Source: Yamagishiella unicocca (Eukaryota; Chlorophyta; Chlorophyceae; Chlamydomonadales; Volvocaceae). From it: a stretch of DNA of 64,000 bases. The translations under genes were made by a program, and so were the position numbers. The notes under the pieces were generated by a model, which saw nothing but the letters and a program-made list of their open reading frames with translations, did no database searches and was not told the DNA's origin. Of this stretch, positions 44,501 through 56,900 are shown in pieces. The DNA is taken from the NCBI GenBank assembly GCA_003116995.1, contig BDSL01000014.1:1-64000 (forward strand), in the 5' to 3' direction. Each line of letters starts with the position of its first letter. Within the stretch, counting starts at the first letter, position 1.

Positions 44501-44702
44501 CGCCGTCATAAGGGCACTGTGAGGATGCTACCCCTGATGTGGCTGTCTATGGGCCAATGTTACACGTTTGGTCGTTGGTCGGCTCTTCTGCCACGACACT
44601 ATGTGCGTATCCGTCCGTTTACAGGCCTACAATGTGCTCAAGAATCCCGACCACAAGCGTATGTATGACTCGGGCGAGCTCATCGCGGAGTTGGTGCAGT
44701 AA
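41580..44702 (+). CDS. SRPBCC (START/polyketide-cyclase-like) - J-domain fusion protein, N-terminus not found
   Basis: Nine exons in continuous phase: 41580-41650, 41723-41819, 41915-42017, 42302-42383, 43023-43108, 43406-43484, 43712-43896, 44232-44294, 44625-44702 (844 nt, 280 aa plus a missing start). The first part has the SRPBCC pattern: VKRVFKYAADFEHMPQWYP, GINLKNTYTVERTIM, YEIIDAVPGRKVVYSAQSPV, NVRYIKKIQLRSIAGPLQPL, fitting a hydrophobic-ligand-binding fold. After an Ala/Gly linker comes a J-domain: VVDTLGYYAILGLDVKRVT, AAYRSKAMEMHPDR with the HPD motif intact, then LKFQRLQKAYNVLKNPDHKR and a stop 13 residues later. The J-domain would recruit an Hsp70. Every junction is GT-AG and the linker is inside one exon (43712-43896), so the fusion is not a splice-guess artefact. 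The first exon may lie close to or beyond the LINE insertion. Confidence 0.85.
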
Positions 44703-45868
44703 GGGCCCAACAGACGCGCAGCGCCAACCTAGGCTGGCTGCTGTGCATGGTTCGTGACGCAGCGGGCAGCCGGATAAACAGGGCGCGCAGTAACATGAGC
44801 AGTGAGGGGCCTTGCTGTGTATGGCTGACCAGCCCGAAAGTGAATACGTGACCTGGTCGGAATTGGTGATGGATAGGGGGCAGTTTGAGGTGTTCGCATT
44901 TAGTGGCAGGCAGTGCGTTGCTATGGTGATAGTGTTGCGATGACGTCGACGGAGGTTAGTCGTCCGTCTGTGAAGAAACTTACTGGGCATGAGGTATCGA
45001 TAGACGAGCTGGGAGAGAGGTCAGATAGAGAGCTTAGTTAGTTAAATTGTTACGCAGATCACAGGAGGTCATTTTGGCCTCCCCCGAGCGGTTCGACGCT
45101 AGCGTTATTGACCAAGTGACGCGGGGCGTCTATGTTCTCCCAGCGCACATACCGCGTCATGTTTGAGGTCATTCACGTGGATGGTATTACCGAAGGGATA
45201 TGCCCGACAGCCCCCAAAGAGTTTTTCGATGAAGTGTGTGGCGAGGTGATCACGTGGCGTGGATATAGACTACATCATTAAATCTTGCTGGGTAAACCGG
45301 CTTGGGCTGAATATTGGGGTTGATGACGTCGGGAGCAAAACCGTCGAAACACGTTCTTGTTGAATATGATCATAGACTCGAGCGAGCTGCCGAGAGGGAG
45401 CACAGTTGCAAGGCACAAAATTTTGTACGCATACAACTCGAAAGGCGAACTGCAGGTCGCCCCGACAAGACTCGGATGTTCGGCAAGCCGCCCTAAAGCA
45501 GTTCGAGAAATGATCCTTGTATAGCATCCGACAACTGTGTAATAATGCGCGATTGAAATTGACCGGTTATGAACTATGTCCTCAACAAACATAAAGCTCA
45601 AAAGCGTGGCTGACGAGTGATCGTACGATAGGACTGTACTTGTGGGGTATGGCAGCCTGGCCACCCCTCACCATGGCTATTCAGACTTCCAATATTTCTT
45701 TACAGAATTACGAGGTTAACTTACTCACAGTTACGTACCGAGTTGCGTTTGCGCTACACTAATAGAAAGGGGGAGTTGTTCGCTCGAGTGGCACCACAAA
45801 GTCAAGGAACAGAACACTTTTGCTGTCAACTTCTCTATTGGAGGCAAAGCTGGGCTAAAGCTGGGGCC
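44703..45868. other. Intergenic between the two J-domain genes
   Basis: 1.17 kb, AT-richer than the flanking exons, with no supported gene. It should include the 3' UTR of the fusion gene and the promoter of the small J-protein gene. Confidence 0.45.
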
Positions 45869-47395
45869 ATGTGCGTGTCCACCTGCGTGTCCACCGCTTC
45901 GGACGCGGCACAGTGCGCAGCAACGCCTAGCCTGTATGACGTGTTGGGCGTTTCTATGAAGGTAAAGCTGCATCTTGGGGGCCGTGCTGTCGAACCTGAT
46001 GTGGTTCTTCCTCAGCACCACAAGACGTAACGACATCCGCTTTCCTGCTTCGCCCTTTAGGCTACGTCAGAGGAGATTCGGTTATCCTATCTTCGGCTCG
46101 CAAGGGTAAGTGCACAGTTGTGGCAGGGTCCTAGGGCGGCGTCCTCAAGACGCCGTCGCGGGTGTAACCAGGTAGAGCAGCTGCACTGTCACATAGAAGA
46201 CAACAGCGTTTCATTTGCGGGTAAATGGCCAATGCAGGCGGTGGCTCAATGCGCATATTCCGCAGGGGTGGTCTTCTGCCGAAGTAAGGCAGACGTTTGC
46301 AGTCGAGTCCTAGGATGGCTCGTAGCAACATTGCGTCTTTTTAGTATGTTGTTGGTCGTAACGTTCATCGAAGTGCCTGGCTGGCGAGAGCAACGCCTCG
46401 CCTGCCAGCCTCTGCATTTGAGGTCTGCACCACATGCGTTTTGCTAACGACCATCGGCGTGATAGCAGCAGAGAGAGGGTATCTTCTGCAATCTTCATCA
46501 TTTCGGCCGCTCCTCTTCCCTGCCGCCACCCATCCTCCTTGTAGTTATGGCATCCTGATCGCCACGGCGGTGCTGAGAATGCCAAGCGGAAGTTTCAACA
46601 AATACAGTGTGCTTATGAAGGCAGGTTTGAGCTCTGGGACGTCCTACGATGCGTTGCCTGGCTGTGACCGCCTCATTATGTTCAACGCGTCTGCTGCTCA
46701 AGTCTAGCATCGTTGGAGGACTGCGCTTTGCGGATGCCAATCCTTCCTGCTAATGCTTTGCTCGCGCCGTCCCCGCCGCCCCATTGACATCTACAGTGTT
46801 GTCTAACGAGACGCGGCGTGCCTCGTACGACTTGCAGTGGTTGCAATTACTTGACGTGGAGGTGCGCACTGCAGTAACCTGTCTCGATTGGCGGGTTTGG
46901 TTCAGACCAATTGCGGGCTGTGAGAGGGGTGTAAGACAGCGGACGTGCAGTATGGTTCCCCGGCGCGTCCAATGTGCCCCGGCGTGTACCGCTGTCCAAT
47001 GTGCCGCCTCTTGAGGACCGTATGGGTCCCTGTTTGCGATGGACCATCGTCCGCGAAGGTCCTTGTGGCAGCCTGGTTGTCCGCACGTGCAACGCAGACA
47101 CTTATTTGCATGCTGCAGCCACCAGCATGACTAAGGTTGCAGTCACGGCGTAAGTGCTCCCCCCGCGGTGTCCAGTTGGCCTCTTTGCTAAATGCCCGAC
47201 TTTTTCCGTTCCCCCACTGACCGCCGCACGCAGGACTACCTCGATCGCTTTAAGGACCTCATTTTGACTGCCAACGGCCTCGGCCTCTCGCTTGGCGGTC
47301 TCTCGCTCTACTCGGAGCAGGGAAACGGACCGTTGGGGGATAGCGACTGGTGCCCTGCCGCTGCGCTATGCCGACCACCCATTGAAGCGGCATAA
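45869..47395 (+). CDS. Small J-domain (DnaJ-like) co-chaperone
   Basis: Hsp70 co-chaperone by domain. Five exons close exactly (441 nt, 146 aa): 45869-45961, 46061-46105, 46545-46620, 46797-46861, 47234-47395. J-domain: SLYDVLGVSMKATSEEIRLS (helix I-II), LARLWHPDRHGG (HPD intact), AKRKFQQIQCAYEVLSNETR (helix III-IV), RASYDLQ. The tail DYLDRFKDLILTANGLGLSL resembles a C-terminal motif that I recall from some plant DnaJ proteins; no zinc-finger or substrate-binding domain follows. The intron after 46620 starts GC (AAG|GCAGGT) and ends CTACAG; a GC donor is needed to keep VLSNETR in frame. The Met at 45869 starts a short Cys/Ser/Ala-rich leader, but earlier in-frame codons exist, so targeting is uncertain. 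Same orientation as the preceding J-domain fusion gene. Confidence 0.85.
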
Positions 47396-50069
47396 TTGGA
47401 GCTGGCGAAACGCTGCGGTGCTAGTCGCATCGCCGGCGGAACCACCAGTTCGTACGACTCAGCATACGCCTCGCCGACGCGGTATTGTGTCTTAACGGCG
47501 TCTTAGGAGCGGAGAAGGAGAGGAGAGAGCGGGACGGAGAGTAGTCCAACGATGTGTTTGGTGGTCCAATGATCCACGCGGCATCGGTAACTCGGTCGCA
47601 TGACGTTGCGAAGCGGCCGAGTTGGACACTAACCTTTCCAAGCTGGTTCGGCGCCAGTCGAGGGTGGGACCAGTGCGCACATCTGTACCGGTAGAGTAAC
47701 AGGGGTGCTTGAAATCGACTATTTCATGCGAGGAACCTTGGTAATTAAGAGCGTCACCCTATTTTCCTGACAGCACCGTCCTGCCGGGCAGTCAACCCCA
47801 GCTGATGCGGTGCTGCCGCGTGACGGGTGCGGACAAGGGTGCTTCCGAAGAGTGAGAACATTGACCGTGCTTTTACAGGCAGCTCCTGGCCGCCATCTTC
47901 TGTGTCACGAAGGCGGGTGCAAGTGCGTGTAGCGCTTCGCCCGCTGTTTTACTGACAGACGTGGCCGTTGGTGTGCGGTTGATATCTGGCAATTTTGACG
48001 TATGGCTGCCCAGCCCGCTTTTTCAGCGGTCCCGACTTGGGCTGGCGTGGTATGTCGCGGTGCGCTTAGGCGCTTTACGGGATTGCGCGTCTTACGGGTT
48101 TTGAAGCCGCTTCTACCCGCGTCTTTGGCATAGAATCATGCCCAACGAAGTGGAGGTGGAGGGCGGAGAGGTTTGAGAAGGAGAGCTGGGGTGGGCTTTT
48201 GCTCATGCGACAAGGTCGCATACCGGGACGGAGCTCAAGCGTCCTGGTTGTTTGGGCGCTCTATATGTATGCTGTCCCATTGCCACATGCGACCGCATAC
48301 TGGCTCTTCAACACCATGGCGTTTTCTTGTGAATTGCGCTTCCTTGTGAATTGCGCTTTCACCACAACTTGTTTGTTTTGTAGGTCTTGCAGAAAGATAG
48401 TAGCCGGGTGCGTGTGTTAAGAGATAAGGTAGGACTCACTTTGTACTATAGCTGATAGCGTGTTGTGTTTTCACCTCGGGTTTGGTTTCGCATCGCTTGC
48501 TTTCGAATTACCTTGGTTGAGAGCTTGTGTTTGACCGCAAGCCTCAATATGACGAACCAGCATACAACGCTGCAAATAGGGACCAGCAGGACCACCTCAC
48601 TGTCTCGGGCGGCAAGCCAAGCCCAGCCCGTTTCCAGTGCTTTCAGGTGGTGATTCGCTGGTATTAACTGGAGTGCTCCGCCGCCAGTCCTGTAATTAAC
48701 ATGTGTGGACGGGGGCACGCGCTCAGTCGCGACTGTCTTGCACGTTTATGTGAGTGTCCTTCACCTGCTCCATTATGTGTCATTCTGGGTCAGGCCACCA
48801 GGTTGAGCGCTAAATGACTTCAGTGAGAAGTAGCAGGGAAAATAGACGAACTCGGGGGTGCGTGCCAAGCAAAAGACAGGCTCCTGGGTTTGACAGTGGC
48901 TGCAGCCTGCACCCGTATAAAGGTTGAAATTTTGGCTTCGTGCTCAAGAACGTCCTGGCAAGACCGACCGAGGTTTTGTGGCGGAGGATTGGCACAGATT
49001 TGCCCATGTTCCATGAGAATGTTGGCCTACATGGTTGGCTCACTATCTTTCAGCTGGCGGCGTGTGCCTCGGCACACCGATGTCCCGCATCACGCGGCAT
49101 GGCATTCCGTCGGCAGGTGTTACGGCTCCGGACGAAAGGGGACGAAGACACACAGCCGGTATACCAGGTATACCATAGGTGGTGATGATACCAAAGGGCT
49201 GCGGACGTAAATCATGGGATTCAGTAGGGGAGTGCGGGCCGGCTGCTCGGCATAACGGACAGTCGGGTTATGTGGGCCCTCCTGGCCTGTTATAGGGCAT
49301 AGGGATGGGATTGTAAGAACCAATCCCAGAGGGGACAACATCGCGCTTGGGCCTGCAACTGGCTGTCGGCTTCCCTCAGCTACCGTGCGCCCGTGGCTGA
49401 TGAGGGCTGATGGTAGCTTCCCTATCAGGCATCAAAGCTTTCCGCACACCGTGCTTGGCCGTTCTGCTCTGCTGCGCCCTGCTGCGCGGTAGGGTGGCGA
49501 ATCGCCGCATTGTAGAGCCAGGGTCGGCTTCCAAGCGTGGGAAGGGGTAGGAGGGCGGGCCAGCGGGCCGCATTTGTCAAGAGCTACATGAACCAGCGGC
49601 TATGATATTGAAACGTCATATTGCCAACGTCAACTGCGCATGTCAGTCGGAGCGCCGTGTCCTGCTGAAGGCATCGCATGGGTGCACGGCCACCTTACAG
49701 CAGGCCTATCGCTTTTACATGATTTAAGCGCATGCAGCATGAACAATGAACCGTTTGCATGCGTGACGCTTCGCATGTTTACAACCTCTTGACGTACGCG
49801 GCTGCCGTACTACTTAACCGAACGACGCCTATATATTGACCTCCTGCGCTCATACATGTTCGAAGCCTGTAATCAATCATATTCACATTACCCTATAAGT
49901 GCGATATGCGCTAGACCACTTCATACATAGATTTTCAGGCAATACCGTAATTCAAAAGTGTATGCCCTGTTCGACTGTCAGGTATTAAGACGAGCTACAA
50001 CTAAGCAAACCAGCTTTTTGTTGCCGTGGGGAAGCCTTTGACCGCTTGTTATTGCCGCGGAGAAGCACA
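47396..50069. other. Intergenic, no supported gene
   Basis: 2.7 kb between the J-protein and C2 genes. A short direct repeat (TTGTGAATTGCGCTT, twice near 48328-48358) is present. Open frames are short and unconserved. The distal part, AT-rich from about 49.7 kb, should contain the C2 gene promoter. Confidence 0.45.
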
Positions 50070-53000
50070 ATGGCGCTGGAAGCTGGCGAAATGGCAATTA
50101 CAATTGAATACGCCAAGGATCTCAAGGATAAAGACTTGTAGGTCATGCTCTTTTACGCCAGGAAAGGGAGGAGTCAACTTGGGTCAACAACGAAGTATGG
50201 GCTTATTTAGCATTGAAGGTGCATTCGCATCCTCCAGGAAACTTAGCTACCCTTTATGTTTTCGGGCATGGGCTGCGATCCGTGGCTTGTGGTTCTTGCC
50301 GACAGTATTGTTGCTGCGGCCCTTACCCTGTCACTTATCTATCACACGTAGTTTTGGTAAACAAGATCCTTACTGCGTCGTCAAAGTTGGTAGTCAGCAA
50401 TTCCGGACGCGCACTGCAACGGGTAAGCAGAGGCAGGTGCCGGAACACGGAAGCCGCCTTGTAACGATCCACAGGAAAGTTTGTTTTCTGCAATAACTAT
50501 GGTCTCCACTATGTTTTTGCATGTGGTCACACCCCTCCTGTAAACGGCGATAGACGGCGGCAAAAGTCCGGTGAGTGCGGGAGAACCGCGGGAACTTGGG
50601 TGTTTGCGCATATGGTGCGTCAACGGGGTGGCCCTACATTGTGCGGTCTGCGAAGAGGTGGAAGTGTGCATCGCTGGTAAAAACACAAGCAAGGTGGTTT
50701 GCTGGGTCCAGAATCGTGGGCCTCAGTACTGGCGGTGGATCTTGCGCCCGAGGCGCTGTGTGGCTGCTAGTGCGTCCGCGTTGCCCTTGCTGCAACCATA
50801 CCATGAACGCATTCTCACCAATCCTTTTCCTCTTCCTGCATCGGCCCGCCTATACAGGTCTGGAATGAGGTGCGCAATGGGGCAACGCTGAGTGGGTCGG
50901 CGAGAATAGGCATGTAATGTGGTGGTGTGGTGGAGCTGCAATTGTATGCTCAACGCATTGGTGCTGCTGCAGACTTTCCGCTTTAACGTCATCAACGAGA
51001 ATGACGCAGAGCTGATCATCAAGGACGACGATGTGGGGCACGATGACTTCATTGGCACCGCGAGGATTTCCTTGGCGAGGGTATGGCTGAAGGGGGGGCC
51101 CTCGTTGCACGTAGACTATGAGCGCGTGTGATCCGCTGTACGGGGCCTGCAGCAGTGAAACATGTATCCTGCCATGCCTACAATTCGTTCATATCCTTCC
51201 CGTGGTCTGAGACGCTGTGGTGACGACTGCGTGTCTTGATCGACAGGCGCGTGAGCACAGCAAGGACCACCTCCAGGTGCCGGTGTACACCAAATCGCAC
51301 AAGCAGCACGGCTTTGTGCAGATCACGATCAATTTCACCAAGAATTCGGCCCTAAAGGTAAGGGCGCTGACGTTGCTCGTGGCTGGCACACGTTTCATCC
51401 GGGTGTGCCTTCCGGGCGCGCGACCAGCAGACGGAAGGCAACTGCATGTGCCGGCGTGTGTAGTTAGCGACATCTGGGAAGGACATGGACAAGGACTTTT
51501 CGTCAAGGACATTACTTCTTGTCTTGAGCGCGCGTGAATATTTTCCTTAGCAAGGTAGTTGCAAAGGATCGCATGTGACATGGCTTGTCGGGCCCTCAGA
51601 TCAGTACCACACGCCCGTGCAATATGCAACCGTTCCCCGCTCGGTCCGTCCGGACTCAGGAGTATCGATGGCCTGACTCCCACTCCCTTGTCCCGAACTC
51701 CTTCCGGGCTCCCTTCAGGGACATGCCGCACCTGGTGCCTACCCCGGCCAGCCCTACCCATCCCAACAGTATGCTCAGTACGGGTACCCCCAGCAGGTTC
51801 CGGGTGAGTGTTGCAGCTCCTTAATCGTGTTTGGCAGTCTTTCCTGGTCCGACTGACGTAGGGCAGTGCCAAACTGGCGTGTTGCGGCTTTGGCCGCATG
51901 CAAGCCCTGTCCGCCACGGAACATCGTGTATGGCCTTGTGGCTACGTTAGCTACAATGCTGTCTGATGATGGGCGCGTGTGTTAGTACTGAGCCGCGAGG
52001 TGGGCATGTGTAATAATTTCGCCATGAACCTTCCTCTTATGACAGGTTACGGCGTACCCCCGCCAGCGTACGGTGCGCCACCCGCGTACGGGGCACCGCC
52101 GCCAGCGTACGGCGCGCCACCGCCCGCGTACGGCGCGCAGCCTGCATATGGTGCCCCACCGGCTTACGGGCATGGTACGTAGGTAGCGTGTGTATGGGTG
52201 AGGGCTTTGGCGCTGCGCATTCCCATGAGGATTGTCCTGCGCACATAGCGATGCAGTCAACTACCTTGCACGGCCGTTGATGCATGGTAGCCTCGGGCTT
52301 CACTGCTGTATCGTGCGTGGACCATGCTGTTGCAACCATGCTCAAGGCTGGCCCCTACTGTCGACCTCGCTCGCCGGATGGCGGCAGCAAACTGCGCTCT
52401 TCCAGTTTGGGTTTTGTGGTTGACGCGCAGGGCGATGCACGTTTCGTCCTCCATCAGCGTCCATATACGACGTGAAGAGCAGGAGCATGCGCCAGCCCAA
52501 GCATTGGCACGCCGCTTGTGTCCCTGCCCCGTACTGCCTGTATGAGATCCCGTCCTGCGTCAGCCGTCGCAACTTTCCGTACCAACATAACTGCTAGCGT
52601 GGTGATGTAGTGTAGAAGCGGCGGTGGAACCAGAACGTGCGCGTTAATTACCTTCACTAATCTATTGCTACCCAATTATTGCCGCAGCACCTGCGCCGTA
52701 CCCTCCACCCGGTGGCGCCGGCTACCCTACGGCTCCTCAGCAGGGCTACCCGCCGCAGGGCTATCCGCCGGCTGGCCAGTACGGCGCACCTCCTCCGGGC
52801 CAGTACGGCGCGCCACCCCCAGGCCAGTATGGTGCTCCGCCGCCAGGCCAGTACGGCGCGCCCCCGCCGGGCCAGTACGGCGCACCGCCGCCAGGCCAGT
52901 ACGGTGCACCGCCAGCGTATGGTGAGTCCTTGCTTTTCAAAGGGTTATGGACACAGACACAGCCGTGTCTATATACCGGTGCTGTTACGGGGGTTCATAC

Positions 53001-53292
53001 CGTCTAGTTGTAACGCACGAGTGCCACAGCAATGCGTACACTGAGACTCTAGTGTATGGGATATCGCCCGGCATGCGTCTTCGAATTGCCGACACACTGT
53101 CGGTGAGGGCTGCTTACGTCCAGATTTTTCTGGCGCCTTCCCTTTCCACACCCAGATGTTTTGACAGTGAAACAATGGCATTCTATGTACACTGACAGCC
53201 GCTGTGATCGCCACCTCGCTTCGGGCTTGGCGCCCCGGAAACATGGCCGTGCAGGTGCTCCGCAGCCGTACCCAGGCTACCCGCCCAAGTAA
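50070..53292 (+). CDS. C2-domain protein with Pro/Gly/Tyr-rich repeat tail
   Basis: Predicted Ca2+/phospholipid-binding protein. Exons: 50070-50137, 50352-50422, 50554-50570 (17 nt), 50858-50869 (12 nt), 50973-51080, 51247-51357, about 51608-51804, 52046-52174, 52688-52921, 53255-53292. The first six give one complete type-I-like C2 domain: [85 protein letters not shown]. Candidate Ca2+-loop acidic residues are in loop 1 (KDKDFFGKQD) and loop 3 (KDDDVGHDD). The two microexons restore the hallmark GGKSPVWNETF exactly. The tail is tandem [11 protein letters not shown], then GQYGAPPP repeats (XYPPX-like, as in annexin-11 and many algal proteins), ending in GYPPK and stop. The exon at 51.6-51.8 kb changes frame partway (VQYATV in one frame, [17 protein letters not shown] in another), so it holds an indel or an unseen intron. 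Confidence 0.88.
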
Positions 53293-53945
53293 CATCCTTT
53301 TGACTGGAGCTTGTCGACCCATATGGTGGCAGGCGGACAGATCGTCAGGGCTAAAACAATTCCGAAGTTCAGAATGCAGCATGACATACGTCGACCCAAG
53401 GCACATGGCAAGGACGGGCAGGGCAAAGGCGTACCGTTTGAAGGCTTTTGGCATTTTGAATGCTTAGAAGACAAAGGGCGTTTGTCGCCACGTCGCTCTA
53501 TGAATGGACGGCCCACCACTTCTTCGTCCTTCACACGGTTGATTGCACCTGAAGCACAAATCCGGGTTTGCTGAGCTGTAGTGCTTCATTCAACTGCAGG
53601 GGCGCTTGCTCTGACAGCCGCCTGCAGCCGATGCTTTGTAACCTCGTGGGCAATTGCTCCTTCTCGCATGGGTACTGTGTCATTTCGTATACACCGAAGA
53701 CGGTAGTGGGCATAGAAGTCGACTCGGTCTAGGCACAAGGTTCACCATGGCGCCAACACCCCAGGCGCACGATCCTCTTGTCGAGTACTACCAACAAACA
53801 CAGTCTCTTCCCTGACCCCGCCCCCTACTGTTCAGCGACGCATTCAGCAGCCTCCTTGGCCCCCCAAAGTCGACCTCCTACATCAGCCAGCGCCACCTGC
53901 TGCACACCAAAAATTCCCCTGTACTAAGCCATGAGATGCAGCATG
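53293..53945. other. Shared 3' intergenic interval of convergent C2 and PCID2 genes
   Basis: 653 bp separating two stop codons that face each other. No gene seen. Presumably both 3' UTRs. Confidence 0.5.
53637..53641 (+). terminator. TGTAA polyadenylation-type signal downstream of the C2 gene
   Basis: TGTAA 345 nt after the C2 stop codon, inside the 653-bp interval shared with the convergent PCID2 gene. Confidence 0.4.
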
Positions 53946-56900
53946 TCACGGCGCCGCCAGGGGGTCCGATAATTGCACTGCGGACAGCACCGGGAAGGCA
54001 TCTGTCTTGGCCAGCACCACCACCCGGCTCTTGTAAGCCAGGTAGCCCTTGATGTATTTGCGGAAGATCAAGTTGGCCAGCAGGCATTGCAGCTCCAAAG
54101 GGTCCTTCTCAATCCCCTGCGTGGCGGTAGGAGCGGCGTTGCTGCCAAGCCGTGCAACGCATCGCAAATACCGGTAGCCAAAGCCACCTGATTCCGCAAG
54201 CAAGCAAAATCAGCCCACGAGAACCTAGGCTTTCTTAGATCTGCACGTAACCATGCAGACGACCGTTCTTAGACAAAGCAGCCAATGGATTGCGATAAAA
54301 CAAATCGCCCTGGCGGTCGGAGCACGCAAGGGACGGCCACAAATTGCCAAAGCAACCTCACAAGACTGGAGCAGGTTGGGGCTCTACGTGCGTCTGACGT
54401 GTGCTGCCCTCCCAATCACCTGCAAACGCAAGGCCGCCTCAAGGAGGGCCAAGGGCACTTGGTGCGATTTGGCGGGGTTGAGCTGCGGAGGAAAGGGGGA
54501 TGGAGAGGTGCGCCGAGGAAGGCGGGGGGAAGCGACGAAACCCGTGTTTATCGTCAGGTGGGACATCAGGCCCCGGCGCGTGCTGTGCGCCGGCCAGTGG
54601 AGGCGGACTTGACTCGCAAATCACGTGTTCCAGATCCAGCTGACTGCTGCTGGTATTTGAGATAAACATGTTCACAGCGGATCGAGGCGTGGAGGTAGAA
54701 CACAACCACCTAGTGCTGCTGACGGCGCCGCACGCCGGTACTCCCTCCTCCCTTCTCCTCGCGTACCCCCCCTTCTCCTCGCTACCCCCCCTTCGCCTCG
54801 CTACCCCCCCTCCTCCTCGCTGACTCCCCCTTCTTCGGGCCCCTCCCCCAGAGTAGACATGGCCGGAGAAGACATAGCCGCCGAGGGTCGACACCCGACC
54901 TCTAGTTTTCATTTCCCAACCAACTTCCCCAGCATGCACGCCAAACGTATGTACCAAATGGTTTTTGAATCACTTCCCGCTACACGGGCTTTCCTCACAC
55001 CGTCCCCCCTGCCTACGACCTAACCCCGCCCCACAAGGCGCCAACAGCGCTTCACACCATTACAAACACCGCCATTGCTACCGCTCGTCCTACTCGCAGC
55101 CCGTACACTCACACCCCGACAACCTCCTGAAACAGAGCAGGCCGTCCCCCGCGCGGCCCCTACCTGCGCGTGCACCAGCGACACTTTCCGGAACAGCCTC
55201 CGCACCACCACCAGCTGCAGCCGCTCCAACAGCAGGAAGGTGCCGCTCTGGATGAAGCGGACCTGCGGGGCCCGGGGCAGGGAAGAGTAGACCCGGAGGG
55301 TTACAGGCGAGTAGACCCGGGGAGGGGGGGTCAAGGAAGACCCGTGGGAGGGTGGCGTGAAAACCGTTGACCCATAGGAGGGGGGGAGAGGTCAAGACAC
55401 GGGTAAACCGAGAGGGAAGGAGAGCCAAGGAGGTGGGGCAGGGAGGCGCGCGGCTGCCCGGTGTTTTTTTCTAACGGCTGGGGAGCTTCGCCGGGCTGCG
55501 GAGGCGAAGCGCAGCATGCGGAAAGCCATGCGAAGTACTGCAACCGTGGAGGATGAGGCGCGTGTCGCTTGTTAGCCCCACCCGCGTCCCTCCACACGAG
55601 GCCTCTTCCAGGGTTTGCCATACAGACTGCTTCATCACCACACACCCCGGGCACCCGCCTGGTTGGTTTCCAAGGACGACAGCAGCAGCGACAGGTTGCC
55701 CTCCGAAACCGCCCGGCGGATGGGCTCGTACTCTGGCAGTCCGAACTTCCGCAGCAGCGCCTCACTCGGCAGCACCCCCAAGAGCATCTTGACCTGGGAG
55801 AGAGGGGCCGGAGGGGCGGGAGGCGGGGATGGAGAAGGGAATACCACGTAACGGGTGAAGAAGGGAATATGACTGAGAGAGGTAAGGCCCAGGGAGCCCG
55901 GGTACATCACCCCCCCCCCCATTTTCCCGCCTACGTCGTGTAACCGGGTCTTCTAGCGACCTTCCTTTTCCTATTTCGTGTAGCCGGGCCTTCTCGCCTC
56001 CCCCCCCGTTCGTCGTCGTTGCTGTTCTCTTTCGCCACAGCAGCCTGGGCAGGGCTCGCCCTCCAGAAATTTTAGGGTACCTTTACCAAGTCATCCAGCA
56101 TGCGACTACGAACGAACTTTCCCGGAACTTTCTTTCGCCGGTTTCACGTACCTATCAAGTGCCGACCAGGGGATTTCCCCTCAATCCCCGTTTGTCGCTC
56201 CCGCCCCTCCCCTCCCCGCCCCGCCCCCGCCCACCGGAATGAGGTAACGCAAAACCCGCCGGACGTTGTTGGGCGACGAGCTGGCGCAGTGCTCGAAAGC
56301 GTACGACAGGTGCTCGTCCGCCTTTTGGAAGTCCTCGTCGTACGCCGCTAACCGCCCCGTGTAGTACCTGCGGCACGGCAGGGTGTCTTGACGCTTTCAG
56401 GCACGATCCTGGGGTGTTAGGTCCTTGGAGGAGGCGTCTGATGGCGCGTCAGAAAACACACTCGCCTGCCAATACGTGCCGTACTTGGGAGCCCTTATCG
56501 ACCATCACCCGCCTCGTTAGGTTGTCGCCCCAGCCCCCTCCCCTTGTCGACCCAGCCCCCTTCCCCGGGCCCCCGCAAACGCCTGTACAAAACAGCTAAT
56601 CCTTGCATCTTCGCCTCCATTGTCACGGCTCACAGATTTCTCCTCCAGCCCCCCCGCCCCTCAGCGGCAGCGTTCTGTTTCTTTATGACTCAGCCCCCCC
56701 AGCAGCTCTCCCACCTCAAAGTGACCTTGTGCGCCTGCTTGGCGTTGTCGAAGAGGCGGTTGAGCTCGATCTGCTGCAGCGGCTGCTTGCAGTTGTTAAT
56801 GGCGTTTAGCTTGAAGTACACCTGAGGGGGAGGGGGCAGGAGAGGAGACCCGTGGGTCGGCGTTGAAATGTAAAAACTAAGTAAAACCGATGCGGGAGGA

